The notes: a model not told the origin generated them from the sequence alone. A stretch of DNA of 64,000 bases from Streptomyces sp. NBC_01451 (GCF_036227485.1 NZ_CP109479.1:7378001-7442000), one strand, 5' to 3'; numbered from the stretch's first letter, positions 41,678-51,027 are shown. A program made the numbers and translations.

Positions 41678-42397
41678 ATGGCCGCGATCAGTCTCACCAA
41701 GGTGGAGGAGACCGCGCCCGCGCTGGTCAGCCTCTACAAGAGCGCCGGGAAGGCCGTGGACCGGCACGGACTCGACGGCCGGCGGGCCGCCGTCTACCTG
41801 GTGGTCGACTACTCCGGCTCCATGAAGCCGTACTACCGGAACGGCAGCGTGCAGGCGCTCGCCGACCGGGTGCTGGGGCTGGCGGCCCACTTCGACGACG
41901 ACGGGACGGTTCCCGTCGTCTTCTTCTCCACCGACGTCGACGCCGTGACCGCTATCGCGCTCGACGACCACGCGGGGAGCGTCGACCGGATCGTGGCCGG
42001 GCTCGGGCACATGGGCAGGACCAGCTATCACCTCGCCATGGACGCGGTCATCGAGCACTACCTCGACAGCGGGTCGACGGCCCCCGCGCTCGTCGTGTTC
42101 CAGACCGACGGCGGCCCGATCAACAAGCTCGCCGCCGAACGCTACGTCTGCAAGGCGGCGCGGCTGCCGCTGTTCTGGCAGTTCATCGGCTTCGGGGACG
42201 CGACGAGCAAGCAGTTCGACTTCCTGCGCAGGCTCGACGAGTTGGCGGTGCCGGAGCGGCGGGTCGTCGACAACGCCGGGTTCTTCCACGCGGGTTCCGA
42301 TCCGCGCGCCGTGTCCGACGACGAGTTGTACGACCGTCTGGTGGGCGAGTTCCCGAAGTGGCTGGTCGCCGCCCGCGCGGAGGGGATCGTCAACTGA
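41678..42397 (+). CDS. VWA-domain protein (TerF-like), 239 aa
   Basis: The whole protein is a von Willebrand A domain with a complete MIDAS: Asp44-x-Ser46-x-Ser48 in VVDYSGSM, a Thr in GRTSYH, and Asp in VFQTDGG. The N-terminal ISLTKVEETAPALVSLYKSA is shared with the tellurium-resistance TerF/TerY group and with Streptomyces paralogues. GGGAGGGGA precedes the ATG. Such proteins usually act with TerD-type partners, but none is nearby. The exact role (metal or stress response, surface chemistry) is unknown. Confidence 0.82.
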   Translation: MAAISLTKVEETAPALVSLYKSAGKAVDRHGLDGRRAAVYLVVDYSGSMKPYYRNGSVQALADRVLGLAAHFDDDGTVPVVFFSTDVDAVTAIALDDHAGSVDRIVAGLGHMGRTSYHLAMDAVIEHYLDSGSTAPALVVFQTDGGPINKLAAERYVCKAARLPLFWQFIGFGDATSKQFDFLRRLDELAVPERRVVDNAGFFHAGSDPRAVSDDELYDRLVGEFPKWLVAARAEGIVN

Positions 42398-42472
42398 CGC
42401 CGGTGCGGGCACCGTTGGCATCGCTTACCCGCCGCGCCACCCTGAGGATCATCCGAGGGGAAGGCAGTGCGG

Positions 42473-42943
42473 ATGAACGCGGCTGCGGGCAAAGGGAGTT
42501 CGGCGCACCGGGGTGAGACCCCAAGGGCGAGAAGCTCGCCGACCGGCCCGGCGGGCGGCTGGGCCTCTACGCCCTCGCCAAGGCCAACATGCGCAGGGCC
42601 TTCCCGGACCACTGGTCCTTCATGCTCGGCGAGATCTGTCTCTACAGCTTCCTCGTCCTGATCCTCACCGGCGTCCACCTCACCCCGGCTCCCGCACGGC
42701 GAGTACGTCGAGGTCCACGAACCCCTACCGCAGGAAGCCCTGTTCACCCTCTCCCGGCACGAACAGGCCCCGCCGTACGAGATCGGCCCGCCCGTCGACG
42801 CGGGCGGCGTCCGGTGCCGGGTCGCACCGGGGGAGAGGCTGCGTGCCCGGCCGGCCCGGTCCATGTTCGGCCCCGGCACCCGGATCCCCAAGCCGACACC
42901 GGAGGAGTGCCGGGAACTCACCGGCGGCGATGGTCACCACTGA
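42473..42943 (+). pseudogene. qcrB (cytochrome bc1 subunit b) remnant
   Basis: Three pieces in two frames read as the two ends of QcrB. The piece from 42473 ([17 protein letters not shown]) shifts frame near 42522 to [20 protein letters not shown] then [20 protein letters not shown] and [11 protein letters not shown], the first cytoplasmic part and helix 1. At about 42690 the sequence jumps, in the other frame, to [20 protein letters not shown] and onward to the stop at 42943, the soluble C-terminal tail. The haem-ligand helices are missing, roughly 1.2 kb compared with a normal qcrB. It cannot make a functional cytochrome b. Confidence 0.8.
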
Positions 42944-42966
42944 GTCCACCGGCACGGACCTTCCCT

Positions 42967-42980
42967 AACAAGTGTTTGGT
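42967..42980. promoter_or_regulatory. KstR2-like operator
   Basis: AACAAGTGTTTGGT matches the KstR2 consensus AnCAAGnnCTTGnT, as I recall it from mycobacteria, at all but one defined position. It sits in the spacer just upstream of the -10 of the SDR gene, where a repressor would block polymerase. The KstR2-like regulator is encoded two genes on. Confidence 0.6.
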
Positions 42981-42984
42981 AGGT

Positions 42985-42990
42985 TAGTGT
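42985..42990 (+). promoter_or_regulatory. -10 of leaderless ipdF-like promoter
   Basis: TAGTGT ends 6 nt before the ATG at 42997, predicting a transcript that begins at the start codon. The KstR2-like operator ends 4 nt upstream. Confidence 0.5.
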
Positions 42991-42996
42991 GGCGGC

Positions 42997-43782
42997 ATGG
43001 GAGACGTCGACAGTCCGGCGTACGTACCCGGACATGGGCTGCTGAAGGGGCGCACCGCCGTCATCACGGCAGCCGCGGGCGCGGGGATCGGCGGGGCAAC
43101 CGCCCGCCGGTTCCTGGAGGAGGGCGCGCGCGTGCTGATCAGCGACGCGCACGCGCGGCGGCTCAAGGAGCACGAGGCAGAGCTGGCCGGGGAGTTCGAG
43201 GGCGTCGAATCACTGCCCTGTGACGTCACCGACGAGCGCCAGGTGAGGGCCCTCTTCGACACGGCCGTGGAAGTGCACGGGCGGCTCGACATCGTCGTCA
43301 ACAACGCCGGCCTCGGGGGCACTTCGGCCCTCGTCGACATGACGGACGAACAGTGGTCGAAGGTGCTGGACGTGACGCTCAACGGCACGTTCCGGTGCGT
43401 GCGGGCCGCCTTGCGGGCCTTTCGCGCCGGAGGCGCGGGCGGCGTGATCGTCAACAACGCGTCCGTCGTCGGCTGGCGGGCCCAGGCCGGACAGGCGCAC
43501 TACGCCGCCGCGAAGGCGGGCGTGATGGCGCTGACCCGGAGCGCGGCCATCGAGGCCGCGGAGTACGGGGTCCGGGTCAACGCGGTGTCACCCAGCCTCG
43601 CCATGCATCCCCACCTCGTGAAGGTGACCACCCCCGGACTCCTGGCCGAACTGACGGCCCGTGAAGCCTTCGGGCGGTACGCCGAGCCCTGGGAGGTGGC
43701 CAACGTGATCGTGTTCCTGGCCTCCGGCTACTCCTCGTACCTGACGGGCGAAGTCGTCTCCGTCAGCAGCCAGCACCCCTAG
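42997..43782 (+). CDS. IpdF-like short-chain dehydrogenase, 261 aa
   Basis: This is a classical SDR with VVNNAGLGGTSALVD, Ser156, Tyr169 and Lys173 (NNASVVG, HYAAAKAG). The nucleotide-binding loop is TAAAGAGIGGATA, with Ala in place of the first Gly. In mycobacteria, ipdF is an SDR of the KstR2 regulon that degrades the last two rings of cholesterol, and it is close to kstR2 and fadA6 in the genome, as here. The operator and neighbours support IpdF, but the substrate in Streptomyces may differ. Confidence 0.75.
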   Translation: MGDVDSPAYVPGHGLLKGRTAVITAAAGAGIGGATARRFLEEGARVLISDAHARRLKEHEAELAGEFEGVESLPCDVTDERQVRALFDTAVEVHGRLDIVVNNAGLGGTSALVDMTDEQWSKVLDVTLNGTFRCVRAALRAFRAGGAGGVIVNNASVVGWRAQAGQAHYAAAKAGVMALTRSAAIEAAEYGVRVNAVSPSLAMHPHLVKVTTPGLLAELTAREAFGRYAEPWEVANVIVFLASGYSSYLTGEVVSVSSQHP

Positions 43783-43813
43783 GGCGGCACATGTCTGGGA
43801 CCACAATGGACGC

Positions 43814-44443
43814 GTGCCTCCTACGAAGAAGAAGCCCCAGGTGACCGCCGTGCCCGCCCGCCGTCACGAAATCCTCGGCACCGCCGCCGAGGTCTTCGCC
43901 GAACAGGGCTACAACGCCACCACCGTACGCAAGATCGCGGACCACGCAGGCATGCTCGCGGGCAGCCTCTACTACCACTTCGACTCCAAGGAATCGATGC
44001 TGGAGGAGATCCTGCGCACGTTCCTCGACGAGCTGTGGGAGGGCTACGACACCGTCCTGGACGCCGAGTCCGGGCCGCGCGAGACGCTGGAGGCGCTGGT
44101 CACCGAGTCGTTCAGGGAGATCGACCGGCACCGTGCCGCCGTCGCGATCTACCAGAAGGAGTCCAAGCAGCTCGTCGCGCAGGAGCGGTTCGCGTTCCTC
44201 GCCGAGTCGCAGCGCAGATTCGAGAAGGCGTGGCTGTCCACGCTGGAACGCGGAGTCGCCGCCGAGGTCTTCCGCGCCGACCTCGACATCCGCCTCACCT
44301 ACCGCTTCGTGCGCGACACCGTGTGGGTCGCCGCGTCCTGGTACCGGCCGGGCGGACAGCACAGCCCGGAGGAGATCGCCCGCCAGTACCTGTCGATGGT
44401 CCTGGACGGGATCGCCGTACGTGAACAGCCGGTATGTGATTAA
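43814..44443 (+). CDS. TetR-family regulator, KstR2-like, 209 aa
   Basis: The N-terminal HTH is typical TetR: RRHEILGTAAEVFAEQGYNA and then TTVRKIADHAGMLAGSLYYH followed by FDSKESMLEEIL. The ligand domain (RHRAAVAIYQKESKQL, WYRPGGQHSPEEIARQYL) resembles KstR2, which senses the CoA thioester of a cholesterol ring fragment (HIP-CoA). CACAAT at 43802-43807 lies 6 nt before GTG 43814, so the transcript is probably leaderless. A KstR2-type operator 840 bp upstream would put the neighbouring SDR under its control. Confidence 0.75.
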   Translation: MPPTKKKPQVTAVPARRHEILGTAAEVFAEQGYNATTVRKIADHAGMLAGSLYYHFDSKESMLEEILRTFLDELWEGYDTVLDAESGPRETLEALVTESFREIDRHRAAVAIYQKESKQLVAQERFAFLAESQRRFEKAWLSTLERGVAAEVFRADLDIRLTYRFVRDTVWVAASWYRPGGQHSPEEIARQYLSMVLDGIAVREQPVCD

Positions 44444-44466
44444 CCCTTTCCTGTGAGGGAGTTGCC

Positions 44467-45624
44467 ATGGCCGAGGCCTACATCGTCGAAGCGGTCCGTA
44501 CACCCGTCGGGCGGCGCGGAGGTGGTCTGAGCGCTGTCCATCCGGCGGACCTCGGCGCGCACGCGCTGACGGCGCTCATGACGCGGGCCGGCGTGGACCC
44601 GGCCGCCGTCGAGGACGTCGTCTTCGGGTGCCTGGACACGGTGGGGCCGCAGGCCGGTGACATCGCCCGCACCAGCTGGCTGGCCGCCGGACTGCCCGAG
44701 GAGGTGCCGGGGGTGACCGTCGACCGGCAGTGCGGATCCTCGCAGCAGGCCGTGCACTTCGCCGCGCAGGCCGTGCTGTCCGGCACCCAGGACCTGGTCG
44801 TCGCGGGCGGTGTCCAGAACATGTCGATGATCCCGATCGCCTTCGCCTCCCGTCAGGCCGCCCTGCCCCTGGGGCTCACCGAGGGCCCGTTCGCGGGCAG
44901 CGCGGGCTGGCGGGCGCGGTACGGGGACCGGCCGGTGAACCAGTTCGCCGGCGCCGAGATGATCGCCGCCAAGTGGGGCATCAGCAGGCAGGACCAGGAG
45001 GAGTACGCGCTGCGCTCGCACGAACGCGCGGTCCTGGCCATCGACGAGGGCCGCTTCGCCCGCGAGACCGTCCCCTACGAGGCGGTGACCGTCGACGAGG
45101 GCCCGCGCCGGGACACCTCCCTGGCGAAGATGGCCGGCCTGAAACCCGTCATCGACGGCGGCACCATCACCGCCGCCGTCTCCTCCCAGGTGTCCGACGG
45201 CGCCGCCGCGATGCTGCTCGCCTCCGAACGGGCGGTACGCGAACACGGGCTGCGGCCACGGGCCCGCGTCCACCATCTGTCCGTACGGGGCGAGGACCCG
45301 ATCCGGATGCTGACGGCGCCGATCCCGGCCACCGCCCACGCCCTCAAGAAGACCGGCCTGTCCATCGACGACATCGACCTCGTCGAGATCAACGAGGCCT
45401 TCGCCCCGGTCGTCCTGGCCTGGCTGAAGGAGACCGGCGCCGATCCGGCCCGGGTCAACGTCAACGGCGGCGCGATAGCCCTCGGCCACCCCCTCGGCGC
45501 GACCGGCGTCAAGCTGATGACGACCCTCCTGCACGAACTGGAGCGCACAGGCGGGCGGTTCGGCCTCCAGACGATGTGCGAGGGCGGGGGACAGGCGAAC
45601 GTGACGATCATCGAACGGCTCTGA
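44467..45624 (+). CDS. Acetyl-CoA acyltransferase (thiolase), FadA6-like
   Basis: The thiolase has all catalytic residues: nucleophile Cys89 (VDRQCGSSQQAVHFA), His341 (LGHPLGATG) and Cys371 (MCEGGGQAN). The NEAFAPV and NVNGGAIALGHP motifs are standard. The 385-residue length is typical of degradative thiolases. In mycobacteria FadA6 carries out a thiolytic step in cholesterol ring C/D degradation, and its gene sits next to kstR2. GAGGGAG lies 5-6 nt before the ATG. The next SDR gene starts almost at its stop codon. Confidence 0.82.
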   Translation: MAEAYIVEAVRTPVGRRGGGLSAVHPADLGAHALTALMTRAGVDPAAVEDVVFGCLDTVGPQAGDIARTSWLAAGLPEEVPGVTVDRQCGSSQQAVHFAAQAVLSGTQDLVVAGGVQNMSMIPIAFASRQAALPLGLTEGPFAGSAGWRARYGDRPVNQFAGAEMIAAKWGISRQDQEEYALRSHERAVLAIDEGRFARETVPYEAVTVDEGPRRDTSLAKMAGLKPVIDGGTITAAVSSQVSDGAAAMLLASERAVREHGLRPRARVHHLSVRGEDPIRMLTAPIPATAHALKKTGLSIDDIDLVEINEAFAPVVLAWLKETGADPARVNVNGGAIALGHPLGATGVKLMTTLLHELERTGGRFGLQTMCEGGGQANVTIIERL

Positions 45625-45629
45625 TCGAC

Positions 45630-46436
45630 TTGAACGGCTCGAACGTTCCGCATGATCCGACCGGCCTGAAGGGCCGGGTCGCCCTTGTCACCGGCGGCAC
45701 CCGCGGAGTCGGCGCGGGGATCGCCCGGGCCCTCGTCGAGGCGGGCGCCGAGGTGCTGGTCTGCGCCCGTCGGCCGCCCGAAGTCCCGCTGCCCGGCGTG
45801 GAGTTCACGGCTGTCGACCTGCGGGACCGGACCGCGGTGCACGACTTCGTCGGGGGTCTGCCCCGCCTCGACGTGCTCGTCAACAACGTGGGGGGCAGTC
45901 CCTATCGGCCGTTGGGCGGCGGCGGGGACGGAGACGGGGACGCGGACAGGGACGGCGACGTCGCGAGGCACGTCCGTGTCATCGAGCTGAACCTCATCAC
46001 GCCGCTCACCGTCTCCCTCGCCGCCTACGAGCACCTGAAACGGGCCCGGGGATCCGTCGTGATGATCGGGAGCGTCAGCGGGAGCCGCCCCTCGCCGGGG
46101 ACCGCCGCCTACGGCGCGGCCAAGGCCGGGCTGGAGCATCTCGCCCGCTCGATGGCCGTGGAATGGGCACCCGACGTACGGGTCAACACCCTCGTCGTCG
46201 GGATGGTCCGCACCGAGCTGTCCCATCTGCACTACGGCGGCGACGACGGTCTCGACGCCGTCGCCCGCACGGTCCCGGCGGGCCGCCTCGCCGACCCGTC
46301 CGACATCGGGGCCGCCGCTGTCTTCCTCGCCTCCGACGCCGCCGCGTATGTCAGCGGGGCGAGTCTGCTGGTGCACGGCGGCGGGGAACGGCCCGCGTTC
46401 CTGGACGCGGCGACCGCGAACAGGGGAGGTGGCTGA
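45630..46436 (+). CDS. Short-chain dehydrogenase, 268 aa
   Basis: An SDR with TGGTRGVGAG at 21-30, VNNVGGS, and the catalytic Ser-Tyr-Lys in GSVSGSRPSPGTAAYGAAKA. A Gly/Asp/Arg low-complexity insertion (GGGGDGDGDADRDGD) between VNNVGG and the helix that follows is unusual and lies near the active site. No ATG or GTG fits well; TTG 45630, 5 nt after the thiolase stop, is the best start, probably coupled. SDRs also occur in the mycobacterial KstR2 regulon near fadA6, so a shared role is inferred. Confidence 0.72.
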   Translation: MNGSNVPHDPTGLKGRVALVTGGTRGVGAGIARALVEAGAEVLVCARRPPEVPLPGVEFTAVDLRDRTAVHDFVGGLPRLDVLVNNVGGSPYRPLGGGGDGDGDADRDGDVARHVRVIELNLITPLTVSLAAYEHLKRARGSVVMIGSVSGSRPSPGTAAYGAAKAGLEHLARSMAVEWAPDVRVNTLVVGMVRTELSHLHYGGDDGLDAVARTVPAGRLADPSDIGAAAVFLASDAAAYVSGASLLVHGGGERPAFLDAATANRGGG

Positions 46437-46613
46437 ACCCGCTCCGGCTCTGCACAGGCATTGTCCCCGAACTCCCCCGGAGGGGGTACGTCCGGACGGG
46501 CCGGAACACCCGGGCCGGGGCTGGCGAGGTGCGGTGAACGGGTGGTGGGTGTGGGTGGGCAACGCGGTCCGGGCTGTACCGAACCAGCCTCGCGACGCCG
46601 GCGCGGCCACGCC

Positions 46614-47351
46614 TCACCCGATCCCCAGCGCCTCCTCCAGCAACGTCACGATCTCCGCGTGCCCGGTCCCCTGATCGACCCCCGCCACCACGTTCCCGTC
46701 CCGCACGAGCTCCACCGCCAACCCCTCCGCCCAGCGCCGCGTCACGTACTCCCCGCCGAATCCGTGCGCGCGCTCCAGCCCGGCCCGCAGCTCCGACGCC
46801 AGGTCCAGCCGAGTCCAGCGGCGGGCCTCCGTCAGCGCGTCGCCCCGCGACCCGGCGCCGTGCGCCAGCAGGGACCGTACACAGGCGGGGGAGCCCCGGC
46901 GGGCCGCCGCGACCAGTGGGGGTTCACCGGTCGGTCCGGGGCGGTCCGGGTCCGCGCCCGCTGCCAGCAGGGCCTCCACCACCGCCGGGTGACCGCATCG
47001 CAGCGCCCAGGTCAGAGCCGTGAAACCGAACGCCTCCACCGCGTCCGGAACGGCCCCCGAGGCCAACAGCGCCCGCACGACCTCCGTGTGCCCGCCGCAG
47101 GCAGCCCCGCACAGCGGGAGGTCCGACCCCGCGCTCAGCCGGTCGGGCGCGGCACCGGCGGACAGCAGCAGCCGTACGATGCCGGGCGCGTCGCTCACCG
47201 CCGCCACGTACAGGGCGCTCTGGCCGTCCTCGTCGACCGCTTCCGGGCTCACACCGAGGCGCAGCAGCCGTACGACCGCGTCCTCGTCACCCGCGTACAA
47301 CGCCGTGAAGAGATCGCGCTCACTGCCGATTTGCGGTTCTTGCCCGTTCAT
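46614..47351 (-). CDS. Ankyrin-repeat protein, 245 aa
   Basis: At least four ankyrin repeats are visible: DLFTALYAGDEDAVVRLLRL, then SALYVAAVSDAPGIVRLLLS, then PLCGAACGGHTEVVRALLAS, then ALTWALRCGHPAVVEALLAA, and a fifth, weaker unit. The C-terminal 70 residues form a non-repeat domain (VTRRWAEGLAVELVRDGN). Ankyrin repeats mediate protein contacts, and no partner is evident. ATG 47351 has GGAAGG very close by; a GTG at 47414 is an alternative. The spacer 46437-46613 upstream of its stop shows nothing clear. Confidence 0.82.
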   Translation of the reverse strand: MNGQEPQIGSERDLFTALYAGDEDAVVRLLRLGVSPEAVDEDGQSALYVAAVSDAPGIVRLLLSAGAAPDRLSAGSDLPLCGAACGGHTEVVRALLASGAVPDAVEAFGFTALTWALRCGHPAVVEALLAAGADPDRPGPTGEPPLVAAARRGSPACVRSLLAHGAGSRGDALTEARRWTRLDLASELRAGLERAHGFGGEYVTRRWAEGLAVELVRDGNVVAGVDQGTGHAEIVTLLEEALGIG

Positions 47352-47426
47352 ACCTTCCGACCTTTGCTCGCGAAGGGCCGGTGAGGCAAAGGGTTTCGGG
47401 GTGAGGTGTCCCACGCTTCCCCGACG

Positions 47427-48356
47427 TCATGTGTCGCACTCCAGGACCGTCCGGCACACTCCGCACCGCGCCCGCACCCGCCCCCGGACCGGCACCCTGA
47501 TCCGCTGGTGGCACGTCGGGCAGGGGAACGAGACCCGCAGCGGGCCGCGCCCGTCGTGGTCGCCGGGGGAACCGGGGGAGTCCGGGGTGAAGCTGTACGG
47601 GACGCCGCCCGGCTGCGACGCGTCCGGCGAACGGTGGTCCTGGGCATGGCGGCGGTCGCGTGCGTAACGGCGCCGGCCCGCCCAGCCCGCCGCCGTCAGC
47701 GGGGGCTGGCGCGTGTCGTGACGGGCCAGCTCCATGCCCGCCGCGTACGCCGTGTACGCCTGCGGACTGGTGAACCAGATCGCCGGGTCCTCGTCGAAGA
47801 CCAGGGCGCGCTTGGCCAGGACGTACCCGAACTCCTCCGGCGTGAGATAGCCGAGCTTCTGCGAGGAGGCCGCGTCCTGGCGGAAGGCGTCGAGGAGCAG
47901 CCAGCCCGCGCCCAGGTACGCCGCCGCCGTGTCCGTGAGGATCTCGTTGTCCCGCGTCCCCGGGAAGGACAGGTCGAGCCGGTGCAGGTAGACATGCATC
48001 ACCTCGTGCGCGAGGGCCGCGCCGATGTCCCTGCGGTGGGTGCGGAAACGGTCGTTCAGCTCGATGAAGTACTCGGGGCCCGCCGCCAGTTCGACGTTCG
48101 CGGCATGGGTCATCTCGCGGAATCCGACGATCATGCGCGCGTCCGGGAGCCGGTAGTGGCGCACCATCTGCCGGGCCACTCGCTGCGCACCCAGATACAG
48201 GTCGTCGGTGTCGCAGAACGCCACGTCGACCGGCGCCACACTGGTCGCGAAGGTCTGGACGGTGTCGTACGACAGCCTCTTGTAGAGCGCGTTGATCGCG
48301 GCCCGCACCGTCTCCAGATGTGGGTAGCCGTGCTCGACCGGTCCGCCGTTCGCCAC
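47427..48356 (-). CDS. HExxH metalloprotease-like protein with C-terminal zinc ribbon, 309 aa
   Basis: The central motif HEVMHVYLH (His117, Glu118, His121, His125) with NEILTDTAAAYLGAG downstream is a zincin active site. The C-terminal 60 residues are basic and contain two Cys pairs (FPCPTCHQ, ARCGVCRT) that look like a zinc ribbon. No signal peptide is present, so it should be cytoplasmic. GTG 48356 is chosen because GGGGGT lies 6-7 nt upstream; the open frame before it lacks character. It may be co-transcribed with the downstream ankyrin gene, 75 nt away. Confidence 0.72.
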   Translation of the reverse strand: MANGGPVEHGYPHLETVRAAINALYKRLSYDTVQTFATSVAPVDVAFCDTDDLYLGAQRVARQMVRHYRLPDARMIVGFREMTHAANVELAAGPEYFIELNDRFRTHRRDIGAALAHEVMHVYLHRLDLSFPGTRDNEILTDTAAAYLGAGWLLLDAFRQDAASSQKLGYLTPEEFGYVLAKRALVFDEDPAIWFTSPQAYTAYAAGMELARHDTRQPPLTAAGWAGRRRYARDRRHAQDHRSPDASQPGGVPYSFTPDSPGSPGDHDGRGPLRVSFPCPTCHQRIRVPVRGRVRARCGVCRTVLECDT

Positions 48357-48380
48357 GTCCGTACCCCCAAGACGCCCTGA

Positions 48381-49331
<951 letters not shown>

Positions 49332-49342
49332 GACGACCCGGT

Positions 49343-49367
49343 CCGGCGGGGCGCCCGGCCCCGCCGG
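49343..49367 (+). terminator. Terminator of the trypsin gene
   Basis: A perfect 10-bp stem (49343-49352 with 49358-49367) with a 5-nt loop begins 12 nt after the stop. Confidence 0.75.
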
Positions 49368-49470
49368 CAACGGCTCGTCACCCTCCGCCCGGGACCGCCG
49401 GGCCAGGGACCCGCAGCGAGGACCGCGGGCCCCATGGGCAAGAACCGGCGCCGGCCGGACCGCGCTCGCG

Positions 49471-49510
49471 GCGGTCCACGACGGCCTACGGCGGTCCACG
49501 CCGGTCCACG
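49471..49510 (+). repeat. Three direct repeats of CGGTCCACG
   Basis: Copies lie at 49472-49480, 49492-49500 and 49502-49510, spaced 20 and 10 bp. They are 55-95 nt before the AraC-family gene and could be its own operator, since AraC proteins bind direct repeats. Confidence 0.4.
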
Positions 49511-49564
49511 CCGGGTTTCGAGCGCCGACCGGGAAGACGAACGGCACAGGCGGAAGGACCGCGG

Positions 49565-50455
49565 ATGTACCGCACCTGGATGCGCTTCTTCAGCCCCGCG
49601 CCCGTCCACCACCGGCTCGGCCTCGTCTGCCTCGGCGTCGGACTCCAGCACGGCGCCCTGCCCGCCGTCGGCCCGCGCGTCCTCGACCACCACGTGGCCG
49701 TCGTCGTGAGCGGCGGCCGGGGCTGGTTCCAGGGCGCCGACGGACGCCTCCGGTCCGTCACCGCGCCCACCCTGATCTGGCTCACCCCCGGCACCGCCCA
49801 CCACTACGGGCCCGACCCCGACACCGGCTGGGACGAGGCGTTCGTCGACTTCACCGGACCCGCCACCGCCACATACGCCGAACTCGGCTACATCGAGCCC
49901 GAGCGGCCCCTCGTACCCCTCACCGACGCCGGCCCCGCCCGGGCCGTGATCGGGCGCATGGCCCGCGCGGCACGCCGCGACAACCCCGTCCTGGAGGTCG
50001 AGACGGCCGCCGCCGTGCACGAACTCCTCGTCGCCCTGCGGCGCACCCGCGCCGACCTGGCACCCGACGGCGGCCAGGTCCTCGCCGCCCTCGCCCGGGA
50101 CGCCTGCCGGCCCCTGAGCGTCGCCGAACACGCCGCCCGGCACGGCATGACCCCCGCCGAACTGCGCACCGCGGTACGCCGCGGCGCCGGATGCAGCCCC
50201 AAGGACTACCTCCTCGGCATCCGGCTGGGCCGCGCCAAGGAACTCCTCGCCGCCACCGAACTGCCCGTCGCCGCCGTCGCCCGCCGCGTCGGCTACGAGG
50301 ACCCCGCGTACTTCTCCCGCCTCTTCACCCGCCGCGTCGGCATGGCCCCCGTCCGCTTCCGGGCCCAACAGGGACGCACGGTCCCCGGCGGCTGGAGCGA
50401 CCGTGTCCCCGACCCCGCGGACCCCCCGACGATCGAACGCCCGTACACCGCGTAA
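49565..50455 (+). CDS. AraC-family transcriptional regulator, 296 aa
   Basis: The N-terminal half is a cupin-like sensing domain (VVSGGRGWFQGADG, WLTPGTAHHYGPDP). The C-terminal half has the double HTH of AraC proteins: LSVAEHAARHGMTPAELRTAVR, then LPVAAVARRVGYEDPAYFSR and LFTRRVGMAPVRFR. The ligand is unknown, although cupin AraC proteins often bind sugars. GGAAGGACCGCGG precedes the ATG. Three direct repeats upstream suggest autoregulation. Confidence 0.85.
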   Translation: MYRTWMRFFSPAPVHHRLGLVCLGVGLQHGALPAVGPRVLDHHVAVVVSGGRGWFQGADGRLRSVTAPTLIWLTPGTAHHYGPDPDTGWDEAFVDFTGPATATYAELGYIEPERPLVPLTDAGPARAVIGRMARAARRDNPVLEVETAAAVHELLVALRRTRADLAPDGGQVLAALARDACRPLSVAEHAARHGMTPAELRTAVRRGAGCSPKDYLLGIRLGRAKELLAATELPVAAVARRVGYEDPAYFSRLFTRRVGMAPVRFRAQQGRTVPGGWSDRVPDPADPPTIERPYTA

Positions 50456-50542
50456 GGCCCGGCTCCCACCCCTCCCGCCCGCCCCGCGCAACCCCGACGC
50501 CCCACCAACCCGCCCGATCCGTGCCACGTAATGTGGACGCCC

Positions 50543-50887
50543 ATGACCACCAGCAACAACCGTGAAGTCGACCCCGCGATCCGAGCGGAACTCGGCCGGC
50601 TGCGCGAGAGCATCGACAACATCGACGCCGCCGTCGTCCACATGCTCGCCGAGCGCTTCAAGTGCACCCAGCAGGTCGGCCACCTCAAGGCCGCACACCA
50701 GCTGCCGCCCGCCGACCCGAACCGCGAGGCCCAGCAGATCGCCCGCCTGCGCCGACTGGCCGAAAGCGCCAACCTCGACCCCGCGTTCGCCGAGAAACTC
50801 CTCAACTTCATCATCGCCGAGGTGATCAGACACCACGAGCGCATCGCCGAGGACACCCTGAACGGCGGGAAACCACCGGTGAATTGA
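50543..50887 (+). CDS. Chorismate mutase (AroQ type)
   Basis: The 114-residue all-helical protein matches AroQ chorismate mutase, which converts chorismate to prephenate for Phe and Tyr synthesis. LRESIDNIDAAVVHMLAERF is helix 1 and carries the first catalytic Arg; KCTQQVGHLKAAH holds the conserved Lys; and FIIAEVIRHHERI is the last helix. TAATGT at 50529-50534 ends 8 nt before ATG 50543, so a leaderless start there is preferred to ATG 50531. It stands alone, with no aromatic pathway neighbour. Confidence 0.87.
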   Translation: MTTSNNREVDPAIRAELGRLRESIDNIDAAVVHMLAERFKCTQQVGHLKAAHQLPPADPNREAQQIARLRRLAESANLDPAFAEKLLNFIIAEVIRHHERIAEDTLNGGKPPVN

Positions 50888-50932
50888 CCCCCGGGGCGTG
50901 ACAGCCGGGCACCCGCGGGGGCATGCTGCGCT

Positions 50933-50951
50933 GTGCACTCCTTGTGCACTC
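50933..50951 (+). repeat. Tandem GTGCACTC direct repeat
   Basis: Two identical octamers (50933-50940, 50944-50951) are spaced one helical turn apart, each containing the palindrome GTGCAC. They lie about 80 nt before the orphan response-regulator gene and may be a regulatory site. Confidence 0.35.
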
Positions 50952-51027
50952 GTAGTCAACCGACGGACACTGCGCGTCAGCGGCGCGGGCGCCGGCCGGT
51001 TGTCCACACGGGAGGTGACGTCGGGCC

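Noticed and set aside
42589..42987. A 132-codon ORF read as an intact hypothetical gene
   Set aside because: Its first 35 residues are QcrB-like, but the remainder is out-of-frame reading of the QcrB-like tail. It is part of a pseudogene.
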